Assembly (NCBI GenBank): GCA_963784995.1
Contig: CAWATZ010000014.1
Coordinates: forward strand, 1-64,000
Direction: 5' to 3'
Origin: CAWATZ01 sp963784995
GTDB lineage: Bacteria > Planctomycetota > Planctomycetia > Gemmatales > Gemmataceae
Length of the DNA stretch: 64,000 bases
Shown: positions 20,401 to 29,743 of the stretch, one piece after another
Numbering within the stretch: position 1 is the first letter of the stretch
How the letters are laid out: every line of letters starts with the position of its first letter
Translations under genes and position numbers: made by a program
The notes under the pieces: generated by a model
Database searches by the model: none
What the model saw: the letters and a program-made list of their open reading frames with translations, nothing else
What the model was told of the DNA's origin: nothing

Positions 20401-20567
20401 GGGCTGGCGGCGAAGGACAGGGGGAAGGCCGTTGCCAGGGTGTCCTGGGCGGGCGGCAGGCGCTCTTCCAGTCGTTCCAGCCTGGGACGAAAGAAGATCC
20501 CTCGGATCGACCGTCCGGGGCGTGGCGGCGAACACGGAACTCGCAGCCAGGGGATGGACCACTTCAT
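14423..20567 (-). CDS. Giant secreted FG-GAP/VCBS repeat protein (two frameshifts)
   Basis: A surface or secreted protein of about 2,048 residues after correcting two -1 indels, at the CCCC run 17288-17291 and near 14940. The N-terminus carries RPRLERLEERLPP, the planctomycete export-type motif. Two PPC-like beta domains follow (GTLTSTNQVDLYKAV; HGTLSHGQPQDYSITV). Then come about 14 FG-GAP repeats of the type VAVADLGNGHPDIVTAN...NTVSVLLGNGDGTFQPQQT, interrupted by a domain around TGGTFILMEYRQKT, and about seven more divergent repeats. The C-terminus has a short hydrophobic ATPALLTAWLLLG followed by KRRR, like a sorting anchor, then residues encoded by the palindrome at 14435. FG-GAP propellers usually bind calcium and act in adhesion; the ligand is unknown. 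It starts about 110 bp from the kinase gene, across another palindrome. Confidence 0.85.
17330..19660 (-). repeat. DNA-level tandem array encoding FG-GAP repeats
   Basis: Units of roughly 110-140 bp, each containing the same CTGGGGCTGGAAGGTGCC, TTGCCCAGCAACACACTCAC and TGGCCATTGCCCAGGTCCGC blocks, recur about 14 times with very little drift. The identity between units, including silent positions, points to recent duplication or gene conversion. One unit is interrupted around 19010-19290 by a different beta domain. Confidence 0.85.
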
Positions 20568-20596
20568 CGGCAGTTCCCTCGCAATGAGGACGTTTC

Positions 20597-20677
20597 AGAG
20601 TCTGTTCCACAAGCCGCTTGCGGCTTAGCGCAGACCCGGCGAACGCTAAGCCGCAAGCGGCTTGTGGAACAGACTCT
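20597..20677. repeat. Palindromic repeat family A, copy 1 (34-bp perfect arms)
   Basis: Arms 20597-20630 and 20644-20677 are perfectly complementary over 34 bp with a 13-base loop. It lies between the FG-GAP start and the kinase stop, which it touches. The core AAGCCGCTTGCGGCTTAGCG recurs at 52991-53041. Confidence 0.9.
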
Positions 20678-23600
20678 CAATACCTCCCGGGCTGCAGAAA
20701 TTGCCGGGCCAGCAAGAGATAGCCTCTCTCCTGGCGAATTGGGTTCAGCAGCGGATCGATCCGCACCTGGTTGTGCCAGAAAGAGCTGCGCCGCTCCTCC
20801 GGCAGCGCCGCCAGGGCCCGTTGCAGAAAGTCCACGGCCTTGGCCGCACACAATCCCAGCCGCTGGGTCGTCAGCCGGTCCCGTCGAGCGCGCGACTCCA
20901 GTTCCATCTGGTTCACCGCCTGAGCGTAGAGCTGGGCCAGGTGATAAAGCAGCCGATCGGTCAACGGGCCTCGTTTGGCCGCCTCCTCCGCGTCCGCCAG
21001 GGCCCCGTCCAGCTGCTTCAGCCGGATGCGGGCGAGGCCGCGTCCCAACAGGAAGTCGGCGCTTTGCGGGTTGTGGGCCAGGCAGGTTTCAAAGTCAGCC
21101 AGCGCCAGTCGTAAGGCGTCGGTCTGCAGGTAGGCCCAGCCACGCTGGCTGCGAGTCCCCATGTCGTCGGGCTGAAGCCTCAGTCGGGCGCCGTACGTCT
21201 CGATGGCCGGGATTAACTGCCCCGCACGGGCATGAATCAGACCACGGGCCAGCAGGACCTCGGGAGCCGGGAGGGGGTTCATCGCCAGGTAGCGATCCAG
21301 GGCCTGGCCTGCCTCGGCGTCTCGGCCCAGTTGCAGCAGCGTCTCGGCACGGTAACGCTCGACCAGTGCCTGGCCCGGCTCCAGGTGCAAGGCCCGGTCG
21401 TAGCACTGCAGGGCCCTGGCGTACTGCCTTTCCCGATACAGCGCCTTGCCCAGATCCACCAGCGCACCGACCAGCCGGCCCGGGTGGGCGTTCCGCGGCC
21501 GCGAGTCCATCGCCTGCTCCAGATCAGCCCAGGCCGCAGCCAGGTCTGGCTTTGGCTGCGAGACGTGGATGATGGCCCGCGCTTCATACAGCAAGGCCAG
21601 GCCTGGTTCCTGCTCGATGGCCTGGTCCAGAGCAGCCCGGGCCTGATCTTTCCGACCCACTGCCTGCAGGGCCCGAGACAGGTTGAGGTAGGCCGGGTAA
21701 GCCTTCGGCTTCAGCTGCACTGCTCGGTTCAGGTCTGCAATGGCCTCGTCCCAGAGTTCTTGCCGGATCAGCAGGGCGCCGCGGTTGACCAGGGCCACGT
21801 AGAGGACCTGCCCTTCCGGTTTCATCGCGAGGACCCGATCGAAGTCTGCCCTGGCGTCTTTAAACTCGTTGTCTCCGGGCCGAGAACGGGTTCCCAGAAT
21901 GCCGACGGATGCCAGGGCAGGGAACGCGGTTCCGCTGGCAGGAGCCGCCCAGACGATTGAGCCGATCAGTTGCAAGGCCCTGGAGTCGGTCGCCTGGCGA
22001 TACTGATTGCCCAGCTCGCTGCTCGCGAAACCACGATGGAGAAGCGGCCAGACCGGAGTTTGAGGGACAGTGCTGGGCAGGTTCAAGCAAGCGGTCAGAT
22101 CCAGGCGGGCTTCGAACCAGTGACCGGTCTGCAGCTGGCAGAAGCCGTGCAGAAAGCGTGCCCAGAAGTGTCCCCGTTGCAGGCGCAGCACCTCCTCACA
22201 GTCGGACCTGGCCTGTTCCAGCAGTCCGGCTCGATAGTTGTCCGTGGCTCGGAGGGACCAGTCCAGAGCGCCGGTCGGCTCACGTGGCCCGCCAAGGACG
22301 CGGTCAGGATCAAACTTCTCGCCGCGCTGTTGGGCCAGGTAACGGGCCTTGCGGCGATGGAAGGTTTCCGTGTCCTTCAGCTTGCAGCTCTGCCGCACGC
22401 GGTCGGCCCGTTCCAGCGAGACCAGGGCGCGCTCCGCCGCTCGCTGCCGGGCTTGTTCCTTGTCGCCGTCCTGTTCCGGCGGCGCCGTGGCCTCCACCTC
22501 GGCCCAGATGAGCAGCAGCTCGTAGCACGTGTCGGCCAACTCGGCGTGTTCTTCGGGGGTCAGATAGAGCCGATCCGTCTCCAGGATGGCGCTGGGCGGA
22601 TCGACCGGACCCGGCTCGCGATCCAGGGCATACAGCGCCAGGGCCTGGCGGGCACTGTCCCTGGTACGCTCCCGGCTGTCAGCGGGTTTCAGGCCGGTGG
22701 ACGGGGTTTCGTAAACCTTGGCGTCAAAGTAAAGTTGCCTCGCGGCGTGGAAGCGGCCGCGTCCCTGCTGCTGCTCCGCTTCCCCACGGATGTGCCGTTC
22801 AACAATTTCGAGACTGCGCTCCAGCTCGGCGTCCAGCTCCTCGTCCCGAAGGTCGGGCTGTGCCTTCAGGGCGCTCCGGGCTGCCACCAACCTGGTTTTG
22901 GCTTCGCTCCATTTCTGGTCGCGCATCAGGAGTTCGGCATTGAGCTTGATCACCACGATTTCCCCGTGATCCTCTTTCGCTTTCTGCTGCCGCGCATACC
23001 GATCCACGAGCACGAAGACGACCACGGCCAGGGAGACCAGGCTGGCCCCCCAAAAGGCCGCCACGGCCGGCCGCCGACGGGCCCACAGCCACAGCCGCTC
23101 CAGCCGCGGCACGGGCCGACCAAGGATTGGCTCTCCCACTTGAAAGCGGTGCAAATCTTCGGCGAGCGCCTCCGCACTGGCGTAGCGGTGGCGGGGCTCT
23201 TTCTCCAGGCACTTGAGGCAAATCTGTTCCAGGGTGGCCGGGATTTTCCGCAGTTGCGACGGGGGGACGGGTTGTTTCTCGCGAATTTGCCTTAACAGCT
23301 CCGTGAAATTCCCCTGGAAGGGCTTTTGCCCGGTCAGCAATTCATACAGGACCACCCCCAGACTGTAGACGTCGGTGCGGTGCGTCAACTCCTGGTTCGT
23401 GCCGGCCTGTTCCGGGGACATGTAGGACGGTGAGCCGAGGATCACGTCCGTTTGCGTGACCGCGGAATGGCTTCCCGTGAGCTTGGCCAGTCCGAAGTCC
23501 GTAACGTGGGGTTCGTCCCGGGAGTCGATCATGATGTTGCCCGGTTTCAGGTCGCGATGGAGCACGCCGCGCTCATGAGCGTGCTGGAGCGCCCGGGCGA

Positions 23601-24189
23601 CGGTTTCCAGCAGCCGGGCCGCCTGACGGGGCCCCAGGGGCCCGGCCGCGGTCAGTTTCTCGGCCAGGCTGACCCCCTCGATCAGCTCCATGCTGAAGAA
23701 GGGCCGGCCGCCGTGGAACCCGCCCTGGTAGATCTCGACGATGTTTGGGTGGTGCAATCGGCTCACGGCCTCAATCTCGATTTGAAACCGGGCCAGGGCG
23801 CGTGCGCACTGCTCGCTCTGCTCCTCTTCGGGCCGATCCGGGGGCTTGATCAGCTTGAGGGCAACCAGCCGGTTGTTGGCCACCTGCCGGGCTCGATAGA
23901 CGACTCCCATTCCCCCGCTGCCGAGGACTCCCAGCTTCTCGTAGCCCTCAGGAAAATCCCCGGGGACGCCCGCGGCCGACCGGGCGGGGATGGCCGGCTG
24001 CTGGCCCACGTAGACGGCCTCCAGCTCCCGGAGCCGGATGATCAGATCGCGATCTTGCTCCGCGAGGCTGGCCAGGAAGTCGCCCAGGCAAGGCGGTTGT
24101 ACCGCCGTCCCGTCCCGAAACGCGACCCAGACGCCTTCGTACTCGTCGGCGATCCGTTCGTTGCGAAGCTCGTCTTCAAGGAGCGCCAT
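20677..24189 (-). CDS. Membrane Ser/Thr protein kinase with C-terminal TPR repeats
   Basis: PknB-like transmembrane kinase of 1,170 residues. The kinase domain spans about 83-340: GVLGSGGMGVVYRA glycine loop, K112 in VALKLIK, HRDLKPGN (D213), DFGLAKL (D231) and SPSYMSPEQAG. A transmembrane segment (AFWGASLVSLAVVVFVLV) lies near 385-405. The C-terminal 700 residues are helical repeats, clearly TPR from about LNRAVQLKPKAYPAYLNLSRAL on, and presumably extracytoplasmic protein-binding. The start overlaps the ECF sigma gene by 14 bases, so the two are co-transcribed; planctomycete kinases of this type are commonly paired with an ECF sigma factor. All catalytic residues are present. Confidence 0.92.
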   Translation of the reverse strand: MALLEDELRNERIADEYEGVWVAFRDGTAVQPPCLGDFLASLAEQDRDLIIRLRELEAVYVGQQPAIPARSAAGVPGDFPEGYEKLGVLGSGGMGVVYRARQVANNRLVALKLIKPPDRPEEEQSEQCARALARFQIEIEAVSRLHHPNIVEIYQGGFHGGRPFFSMELIEGVSLAEKLTAAGPLGPRQAARLLETVARALQHAHERGVLHRDLKPGNIMIDSRDEPHVTDFGLAKLTGSHSAVTQTDVILGSPSYMSPEQAGTNQELTHRTDVYSLGVVLYELLTGQKPFQGNFTELLRQIREKQPVPPSQLRKIPATLEQICLKCLEKEPRHRYASAEALAEDLHRFQVGEPILGRPVPRLERLWLWARRRPAVAAFWGASLVSLAVVVFVLVDRYARQQKAKEDHGEIVVIKLNAELLMRDQKWSEAKTRLVAARSALKAQPDLRDEELDAELERSLEIVERHIRGEAEQQQGRGRFHAARQLYFDAKVYETPSTGLKPADSRERTRDSARQALALYALDREPGPVDPPSAILETDRLYLTPEEHAELADTCYELLLIWAEVEATAPPEQDGDKEQARQRAAERALVSLERADRVRQSCKLKDTETFHRRKARYLAQQRGEKFDPDRVLGGPREPTGALDWSLRATDNYRAGLLEQARSDCEEVLRLQRGHFWARFLHGFCQLQTGHWFEARLDLTACLNLPSTVPQTPVWPLLHRGFASSELGNQYRQATDSRALQLIGSIVWAAPASGTAFPALASVGILGTRSRPGDNEFKDARADFDRVLAMKPEGQVLYVALVNRGALLIRQELWDEAIADLNRAVQLKPKAYPAYLNLSRALQAVGRKDQARAALDQAIEQEPGLALLYEARAIIHVSQPKPDLAAAWADLEQAMDSRPRNAHPGRLVGALVDLGKALYRERQYARALQCYDRALHLEPGQALVERYRAETLLQLGRDAEAGQALDRYLAMNPLPAPEVLLARGLIHARAGQLIPAIETYGARLRLQPDDMGTRSQRGWAYLQTDALRLALADFETCLAHNPQSADFLLGRGLARIRLKQLDGALADAEEAAKRGPLTDRLLYHLAQLYAQAVNQMELESRARRDRLTTQRLGLCAAKAVDFLQRALAALPEERRSSFWHNQVRIDPLLNPIRQERGYLLLARQFLQPGRY

Positions 24190-24889
24190 GCGTTTGTTCC
24201 CCTTCCAGCTGCCTGCGAATCAAGCCAATCCGCTTCTCGACTGTCGTTTCGGATCGCTTGATCTGCTGGGCGATCCAGTTGTTGGAACGCCCTTCCGCCT
24301 TCCACAGCAGGATTTCCGGCAGACGCAGCTTGGCGTCATGCTGCTGCAACAGTTCCCCGGCCGCCTCGACCACGGCCGACCACTCCGGTCCCTCCGGCTG
24401 ATCACGGGCCGCCTCCAGCAGAGCGAACACGTGCCCTTCCCAGCCGACCGGAGCGCCCCCGCTCGGCAGGTTGTCCAGGCGAAAGACGGTTTCGTCGGAG
24501 GGGCCGCTCAGGTCGGCAGCCGTGTCATACTTCTTCTGCCGGCGCTCACTGCGCAATTTGTTCAGCGCCCGCCGACCCGCGATCGTCAGCAGCAGGGCCC
24601 ACAGTTCGCCCCGACAGGTCACCCAGCCATACTGGGAATCCGACACCAGGCTGCCGATCCGGCACAGGGCGCTGGCGGCGCCATCGGTCGCCATGTCCTC
24701 ACTGCAACCGGGGTATTTGCGGCGTAAGCGGTTCACCAGTTGCTGGAAGAAGCGCGCCGCGATCTCTTCCACGGCCGCTCGGCGTTCCTCGGGCGTTCCT
24801 TGCTTGATCTGGGGGATCAAGCGGCTGACGCTGCCGGGCGGACCTTCCGGGCTCGGTGTATAACTCGTGGTCGGCTCTTCTGCGGTCAT
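24176..24889 (-). CDS. ECF-type RNA polymerase sigma factor
   Basis: A 237-residue sigma-70-family ECF factor. Region 2 is seen around FFQQLVNRLRRKYPGC to LWALLLTIAGRRALNKLRSER, and region 4 at the C-terminus as LPEILLWKAEGRSNNWIAQQ followed by TTVEKRIGLIRRQLEGE, a helix-turn-helix. The N-terminal 20 residues are Pro/Ser-rich. ATG 24889 has CGGAG at a good spacing. It is the first gene of a two-gene unit with the TPR kinase, which suggests that phosphorylation controls the sigma factor. No anti-sigma gene is present, as is usual for this planctomycete arrangement. Confidence 0.88.
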   Translation of the reverse strand: MTAEEPTTSYTPSPEGPPGSVSRLIPQIKQGTPEERRAAVEEIAARFFQQLVNRLRRKYPGCSEDMATDGAASALCRIGSLVSDSQYGWVTCRGELWALLLTIAGRRALNKLRSERRQKKYDTAADLSGPSDETVFRLDNLPSGGAPVGWEGHVFALLEAARDQPEGPEWSAVVEAAGELLQQHDAKLRLPEILLWKAEGRSNNWIAQQIKRSETTVEKRIGLIRRQLEGEQTHGAP

Positions 24890-25355
24890 GACATTCTCCG
24901 TGCAGCCACTCAGGGCCGGCCAGACACACTCCCTAGCAAGGGAATCACCAGCCAGGCCCCATTTCCCACCTCAGGGTCAGGTTTTTTTCCAAATTGTCTG
25001 TTCGGCCCGCTTCGGGGGCCGTGCGCCTGGACCCGGGCGGCCGAGCGGAACCGCCGGACCAGATCGTTCCCTGGACCAGTCAGAAAGAAAGAGAAAGAGG
25101 TTGTTATCGTAACCGAAGTGCGCAGGCACAAGCAAGGAGTTAGCGAGGAAATGTGCGGACGAGTCCTTTCTTGCTCGAAAAACCGGCCCTCCGCAGCAGG
25201 ACGATTTGCTTGTTTGTGCCCAAACTGCGAGTCGTGGCGAAGAGACAAGGATATTTCCGATCAATCCGGATGGGAAAACTCGTCTTTGCGTTTCTTTTTT
25301 GCCGCCGGTCCGGGACAATCCTGGAAAGAGTTTTCCACACTCCGGGAGGTGCAGC
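24890..25355. other. Divergent intergenic region, no gene seen
   Basis: This 466-bp gap separates the minus-strand ECF sigma gene from the plus-strand repeat protein, so it must hold both promoters. No convincing -35/-10 pair stands out. There are purine-rich tracts around 25084-25100 and a GGAGG ribosome-binding site at 25346 for the following gene. Confidence 0.5.
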
Positions 25356-26688
25356 ATGAACGTGCGGGACAAACGGCGGGTCTTCCTGGCCCTGGAACAG
25401 CTGGAGCAGCGCTGGCTCCCCTCGACGAATCACTTCGTCAATGGCGTCCTCAGCATCAGCGCTCCGCTCGGCAGTCTCACTCTGACGCAGACGGCGAGCA
25501 ACACCTTCACCGTCGTCGATAGCGGCGCCGGCGCCAGCTCCCCCTCGTACAGCGGTGTCAGCAACATCCTGATCGACAGCGGCAACGGCACCCACAACAC
25601 GACCATTAACCTTGGCAGCGGCGGCGTTGCGTTCACCTACGCCGGCAGCCTGACGATCAACCAGCACAATGGGAATGATGCCGTCACGATTAACGGTACC
25701 GACCCGATCAACGTGGGCGGCACGGGCAGTATCCTGGGCAACACCACGATCCTCACCGGGACCGGCAACGATACGGTGGCCCTCGGGCCCACCAACACCA
25801 ACAACCTCACCTTCGGCGGCAACCTGACACTGGTGAACTCCTCGGGCGTCGAGTCCGTTTCTCTGGCGGGCAATGAGAACATCGTGGTGGGCGGCAACCT
25901 GACTGTCACCTCGGCCGCAACGATTGTGCAGGGAGGCGGCCTGCTGAACGTCGGCGGCACGGCCACCTTCCAGGACGGTGCGCTGGCGAGCGGCACCAGC
26001 CTCCTGCTCCAGCCAGGATTCAGCGCCAAAAACCTGTACGTCACGGGCGGCCAGGGTGCCGACTCGGTAAACCTGACGGCCATCGGCGTCAATGGCACCA
26101 CAGCAATCAGTCTGGGCCAGGGCAACGATACCACTCAGATCACTGGAAACACCTTCAACGGCTCCTTCAGCTATACCAGCGGCGCGGATGCCGATTCGGT
26201 GCTGGTCTACGGGACAGCCTTCAACGGCACGACCAGGTTCAACCTGGGCGGGGGCAACGACACGCTGAACCTCGGCAACACCCCCACCACGACCTCCTTC
26301 GTCAATGGCAACCTGTCGATTACTCATGGCTCCGGCAACGCTTCCATCACGGTGGGCGCGGAGATAACCGTGTCCGGCAATCTGAGCATCCAGCAGGGCA
26401 ACGGCAACGACACCATCGCGGTGGTCAACTCGCCATTCGGCACCTTCTCCCTCAGCACCGGCAACGGCAACGACAGCGTCACGCTGGGCAGCGCGCTCAA
26501 CTGGCGTCAACAATGGGAACTGGACCATCAACTTCAATTTCGGGACTGGTTCCAATACGTTGAGCCTGGGGAGCGACAGCGCCAGCACCGGCGTTCTCTT
26601 TGGCTCCCTCAACAGCCAGGCGAACCCACTCAACAACACGCTCAACCAGAACAGCTGGGTCCTGCAGCTGTCCTATCTGAACTTCTGA
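25356..26688 (+). CDS. Secreted glycine/asparagine-rich repeat protein (one frameshift)
   Basis: An exported beta-helix-like protein of about 443 residues after removing one +1 indel near 26505. ATG 25356 is preceded by GGGAGGTGCAGC, a strong ribosome-binding site. The N-terminus MNVRDKRRVFLALEQLEQRW carries the planctomycete LEQRWLPS export motif. The body repeats motifs such as GNGNDTI, GGNLTL, GTGNDTVALG and SGNLSIQQGNGNDT, resembling hemolysin-type calcium-binding or adhesin repeats. In the restored frame it ends TLNQNSWVLQLSYLNF. It converges with the S9 peptidase, with a palindromic repeat between them. Function unknown; surface location is inferred. Confidence 0.75.
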
Positions 26689-26704
26689 GAGGCCCGAACA
26701 GCAA

Positions 26705-26773
26705 GGCGAGCGGCGCGGCGTCAGCCCGCCGGTAGGAGGCTCCTCCCGGCGGGCTTACGCCGCGCCGCTCGCC
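26705..26773. repeat. Palindromic repeat family B, copy 1
   Basis: A 69-bp unit with arms of about 33 bp carrying two mismatches. It lies between the stop codons of two convergent genes and could act as a bidirectional transcript end. Its left arm is identical over about 33 bases to the copy at 38652. Confidence 0.85.
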
Positions 26774-26790
26774 ATTTCTTCCGAACGCTC

Positions 26791-28830
26791 TCACTTCTCC
26801 GCCAGCTTGGCCTTCAAGCCCGGCACGTCCTCCGCGCCCGTTTCCACCTTGATGGTCGAGCCCTTGAAGGCATCGCCGATGGCCTCGTAGCGACCACCCA
26901 GGTAGCGGGCCAGGAAGGCCTCACTGACCGCGTTGAACGCCAGGCTGTTCGTCGGCCGGGCGAAGCCGTGGCCCTCGTCGGGGAACAGGACGTAGGTGAC
27001 CGGGATCTTGCGCTCCTGCATCGCCTTGACGATCTGGTCCGACTCTGTCTGCTTGACGCGCGGGTCGTTGGCCCCCTGGGCGATCAGCAGCGGCTTCTTG
27101 ATCCGGTCCACCCGGTTCAGCGGCGAGCGCTCCTCCAGCAACTTTCTCCCTTCCTCCGTGGTCAGGTCGCCGACCCGGTCCTTGAACAGTTGCAACTGCG
27201 GGGCCCAGTAAGGCGGAATCGACTTGAGCAGGGAAAGCAGGTTGGACGGCCCCACAACGTCCACGCCGCAGGCGAACCTCTCCGGGGTGAAGGTCAGCCC
27301 GACCAGCGTGGCGTAGCCGCCGTAACTGCCGCCGTAGATCGCCACCTTGTCGGGAATCGCGATCTTCTCGCGGATGGCCCAGTCCACCGCGTCGATCAGG
27401 TCGTCGTGCATCTTGCCGGCCCATTCGCGGTTGCCGGCGTTGATGAACTTCTTGCCGAAGCCGGTCGAGCCGCGATAGTTGACGCTCAGCACCGCGTAGC
27501 CGCGATTGGCCAGGAACTGGTGCGTACTGTTGAAGCCCCAGCTGTCCCGGCCCCACGGGCCGCCGTGGACGTTCAGCACCAGCGGCACCGGCTTGTCCGG
27601 CCGGCCCGTGCTGCCGCGGTCCGCGCCCGCAGGCAGCGTCAGGTAGCAGACCAGCTCCAGGCCGTCCCGCGACTGGATCAGCCGGGGGTGCATCTTTTGC
27701 AGCTTGACCCCTTCCAGCTCCTTGCGGTTAGTGAACAGGAACTTCGCCTTCCTGGTCATGCGGTCGTAAGCGTAATAGCGCACCGGCCCATCGTCCAGCA
27801 GGAAGGCCACGATCCAGTGAGCGTCGTTCAGCGTCCGGCTGGTAACGGTGATGTCGCCGTGGGCCACCTGGCGCAGGGTGTCGAAGTCCGCCTTGACGGC
27901 CGGGTCCTTGAACTCCCAGCGGGTGCGCTCGAAGGTGAACGAGACCGCCTGAATGGTCTTTTCGGTCGGATGGATCATGACACTGCCGCAGTCGGCGCGC
28001 TTGTCCGAGGCCACGACCGTTTCCTTGCCGCCCTGGACATCGAGGGTGGTCAGCGCCCCGGTGTCCCGGCCGCGGCTGTCGATCAGGTACAGCACCTGCC
28101 CCGCCTTGTCGAAACCCACTGGCGAGGTGGTCAGCGTGTCGCTCTTCGGCACCTTGAAGAACTCGCTCCAGCCGTCCTTGCCGTCGGGCTTGAGATACAG
28201 CGCGCCGCCGTCCTCCGTCATCTTGCTGGCCAAACGGATTTTGAAGTCATCGTCGGTGACGAAGCCGGCAAATTCGGTGTTCTTCTGCACCAGTTTGCGT
28301 TCGCCGCTGCCAATGTTGACCCGGTAGACGTCGTGATACTTCGGGTCGCGGTCGTTCAGGCCGATCAGCAGTTCAGTCGGGAACTTGTGGCTGACCTCGA
28401 CGATCTCTGCCTTGACTTTCTTCAGCGGCGTCAGGTCCTTCGTTTCGTTGTTGCCCAGGTTGACGGCGTAGACGTGCATGTTCTCGTCGCCGGCGGTGTC
28501 CTGCAAGTATAGGACGTGTTCGCTGGTGTAGGCCCAGAAGTACGTGCGGATGCCGCGCTTGGTGTCCTTTGTCACGGGCTTGGCGTCGCCGGGCTTGTCG
28601 ATGGGTCCGACCCAGACGTTCAGGACGCCATCGACCGGGGCCAGAAAGCTGATCTTCTTGCCGTCGGGGCTGATGCGTGGGCTCGCCTTGTCGGGATTGC
28701 CGAACAGGACCTTGCGGGGGATCAACCCCGTCTTCTCGCCGGTGGGCGTCGGGGCCAGGTCGGCCGCCGAGGCGGTCAAGGGAATGGCCAGCAGCAAACC
28801 GCCAAGCCAGGGTGCCAGATGCGCTGTCAT
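26791..28830 (-). CDS. S9-family serine peptidase (prolyl oligopeptidase/acylaminoacyl type)
   Basis: Exported alpha/beta-hydrolase peptidase of 679 residues, a normal length for the family. A signal peptide (WLGGLLLAIPLTASAA) is followed by a beta-propeller (PRISPDGKKISFLAP repeats) and a C-terminal hydrolase domain with LNVHGGPWGRDSWGF, the nucleophile S502 in YGGSYGGYATL, D589 in QGANDPRV and H621 in PDEGHGFA. The triad is complete. It should cleave short peptides in the periplasm. ATG 28830 follows AAGGAGGTTCCG, an ideal ribosome-binding site. It is transcribed alone. Confidence 0.93.
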   Translation of the reverse strand: MTAHLAPWLGGLLLAIPLTASAADLAPTPTGEKTGLIPRKVLFGNPDKASPRISPDGKKISFLAPVDGVLNVWVGPIDKPGDAKPVTKDTKRGIRTYFWAYTSEHVLYLQDTAGDENMHVYAVNLGNNETKDLTPLKKVKAEIVEVSHKFPTELLIGLNDRDPKYHDVYRVNIGSGERKLVQKNTEFAGFVTDDDFKIRLASKMTEDGGALYLKPDGKDGWSEFFKVPKSDTLTTSPVGFDKAGQVLYLIDSRGRDTGALTTLDVQGGKETVVASDKRADCGSVMIHPTEKTIQAVSFTFERTRWEFKDPAVKADFDTLRQVAHGDITVTSRTLNDAHWIVAFLLDDGPVRYYAYDRMTRKAKFLFTNRKELEGVKLQKMHPRLIQSRDGLELVCYLTLPAGADRGSTGRPDKPVPLVLNVHGGPWGRDSWGFNSTHQFLANRGYAVLSVNYRGSTGFGKKFINAGNREWAGKMHDDLIDAVDWAIREKIAIPDKVAIYGGSYGGYATLVGLTFTPERFACGVDVVGPSNLLSLLKSIPPYWAPQLQLFKDRVGDLTTEEGRKLLEERSPLNRVDRIKKPLLIAQGANDPRVKQTESDQIVKAMQERKIPVTYVLFPDEGHGFARPTNSLAFNAVSEAFLARYLGGRYEAIGDAFKGSTIKVETGAEDVPGLKAKLAEK

Positions 28831-28986
28831 CGGAACCTCCTTGAGGAGTCAGCAACTCGGAAGGCGACAGGGATGTTATACGCCAGGGGAGAGGACTTGT
28901 TTATTGCGGCTCAAAAAGAAAAAGACTGTCTCGGCCCGATGGCCGTTGCCGTGGGCTATCGTGCTGCGACCCTACGGCTGGCGTAA

Positions 28987-29131
28987 TGACCACCAGCCCC
29001 GAGGGTAGGAAGACAACGGCAGCCCGGGTATCGCCCTGGGTGGGTGGGGCATATCTCAGCCGTTCGGGGCGAAAGACCACCAGCCCCGAAGGGGCAACGG
29101 ATAGCCGAGGGACGCCCTGGGTGGGTGGGGC
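28987..29131. repeat. Two imperfect direct copies of a planctomycete intergenic repeat
   Basis: Copy 1 (28987-29050) and copy 2 (29075-29131) both start with ACCACCAGCCCCGA and end with CCCTGGGTGGGTGGGGC. Copy 2 holds a GCCCCGAAGGGGC mini-hairpin, which also appears at 53888. They fill the gap upstream of the S9 peptidase. No gene is supported in 28831-29212. Confidence 0.65.
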
Positions 29132-29149
29132 TGCGCGTCGCGGCGTAAC

Positions 29150-29187
29150 AAAAAACAGCAGGCCAGCCACGAGGGCTGGCCTGCTGT
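29150..29187 (-). terminator. Rho-independent terminator of the 69-residue gene
   Basis: Arms 29155-29168 and 29174-29187 form a perfect 14-bp stem with a 5-base loop. Read on the minus strand the stem is followed by a run of six T. It lies 26 bp after the stop codon of the small gene at 29213. Confidence 0.85.
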
Positions 29188-29212
29188 CCCTATCGGAGGA
29201 GTGAAGCGGAAG

Positions 29213-29422
29213 TCAGTTGCGTTCATTCTGGCCGGCCGGCCGGAAAACGCGCCGCCCCTGTTTGTCGTACGCCGTCACGAAACCGTTGCCGTCGAGGACG
29301 CCGAGAGTCAGATCGGTCCCTTCGCCGGTGCCGGTGGCCATCGCCGAGTAAAGCTCGCTGGTAGTCAGTCCTGCTTTGCGGCCTCGGTTGATTATCGCCC
29401 GATAGTTGGAGTGCTGCGTCAT
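29213..29422 (-). CDS. Small hypothetical protein (69 residues)
   Basis: No family is recognised. The protein starts MTQHSNYRAIINRGRKAGL and ends VFRPAGQNERN, is soluble, and looks like a small alpha plus beta fold (the GVLDGNGFVTAYDKQGRRVF strand pair). It is a real gene because GGAGG lies six bases before ATG 29422, a strong intrinsic terminator follows the stop, and a GGGGG-AAA-CCCCC hairpin sits in the leader at 29440-29452. The short, self-contained transcript unit suggests high or regulated expression. The leader between the hairpin and about 29560 is AT-rich compared with the rest of the window. Confidence 0.7.
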   Translation of the reverse strand: MTQHSNYRAIINRGRKAGLTTSELYSAMATGTGEGTDLTLGVLDGNGFVTAYDKQGRRVFRPAGQNERN

Positions 29423-29439
29423 TGTAGGCCTCCAGGTAA

Positions 29440-29452
29440 GGGGGTTTCCCCC
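29440..29452 (-). promoter_or_regulatory. Leader hairpin before the 69-residue gene
   Basis: GGGGG (29440-29444) and CCCCC (29448-29452) pair around a 3-base loop, ending 18 bases upstream of the start codon and close to the ribosome-binding site. It could control translation. The role is inferred from position only. Confidence 0.35.
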
Positions 29453-29743
29453 AACGCGAATCCTCCCTGATTAAGGAATGGAGTAAGAAGGATTCCTCTT
29501 TAAGTCTAGAGCATTTTTTGGGCCAGTGGCGGATTTTTCCTCTTGATTTTTTTCAGAGCAACGATCTAGCTCGCAATCCCCCTTGCCGGAAGGACTTACG
29601 TACGAGCCGGTCAATTGCCTATCTTCTATGAGTAATCGACGGAGGGGGAGTCACGCAAGCAGGCTTTGCTTCGGAATGCAACGGTACTGTACGGAAATGG
29701 AGCAGGATTTAACGATTGCGCCGATTTTAACGGCTATGTGAAT
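29453..29743. other. AT-rich intergenic region without a gene
   Basis: Contains T-rich tracts (29511-29520, 29531-29552) and no convincing reading frame. It should hold the promoter of the 69-residue gene and the 3' end of the cytochrome transcript. Confidence 0.4.
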
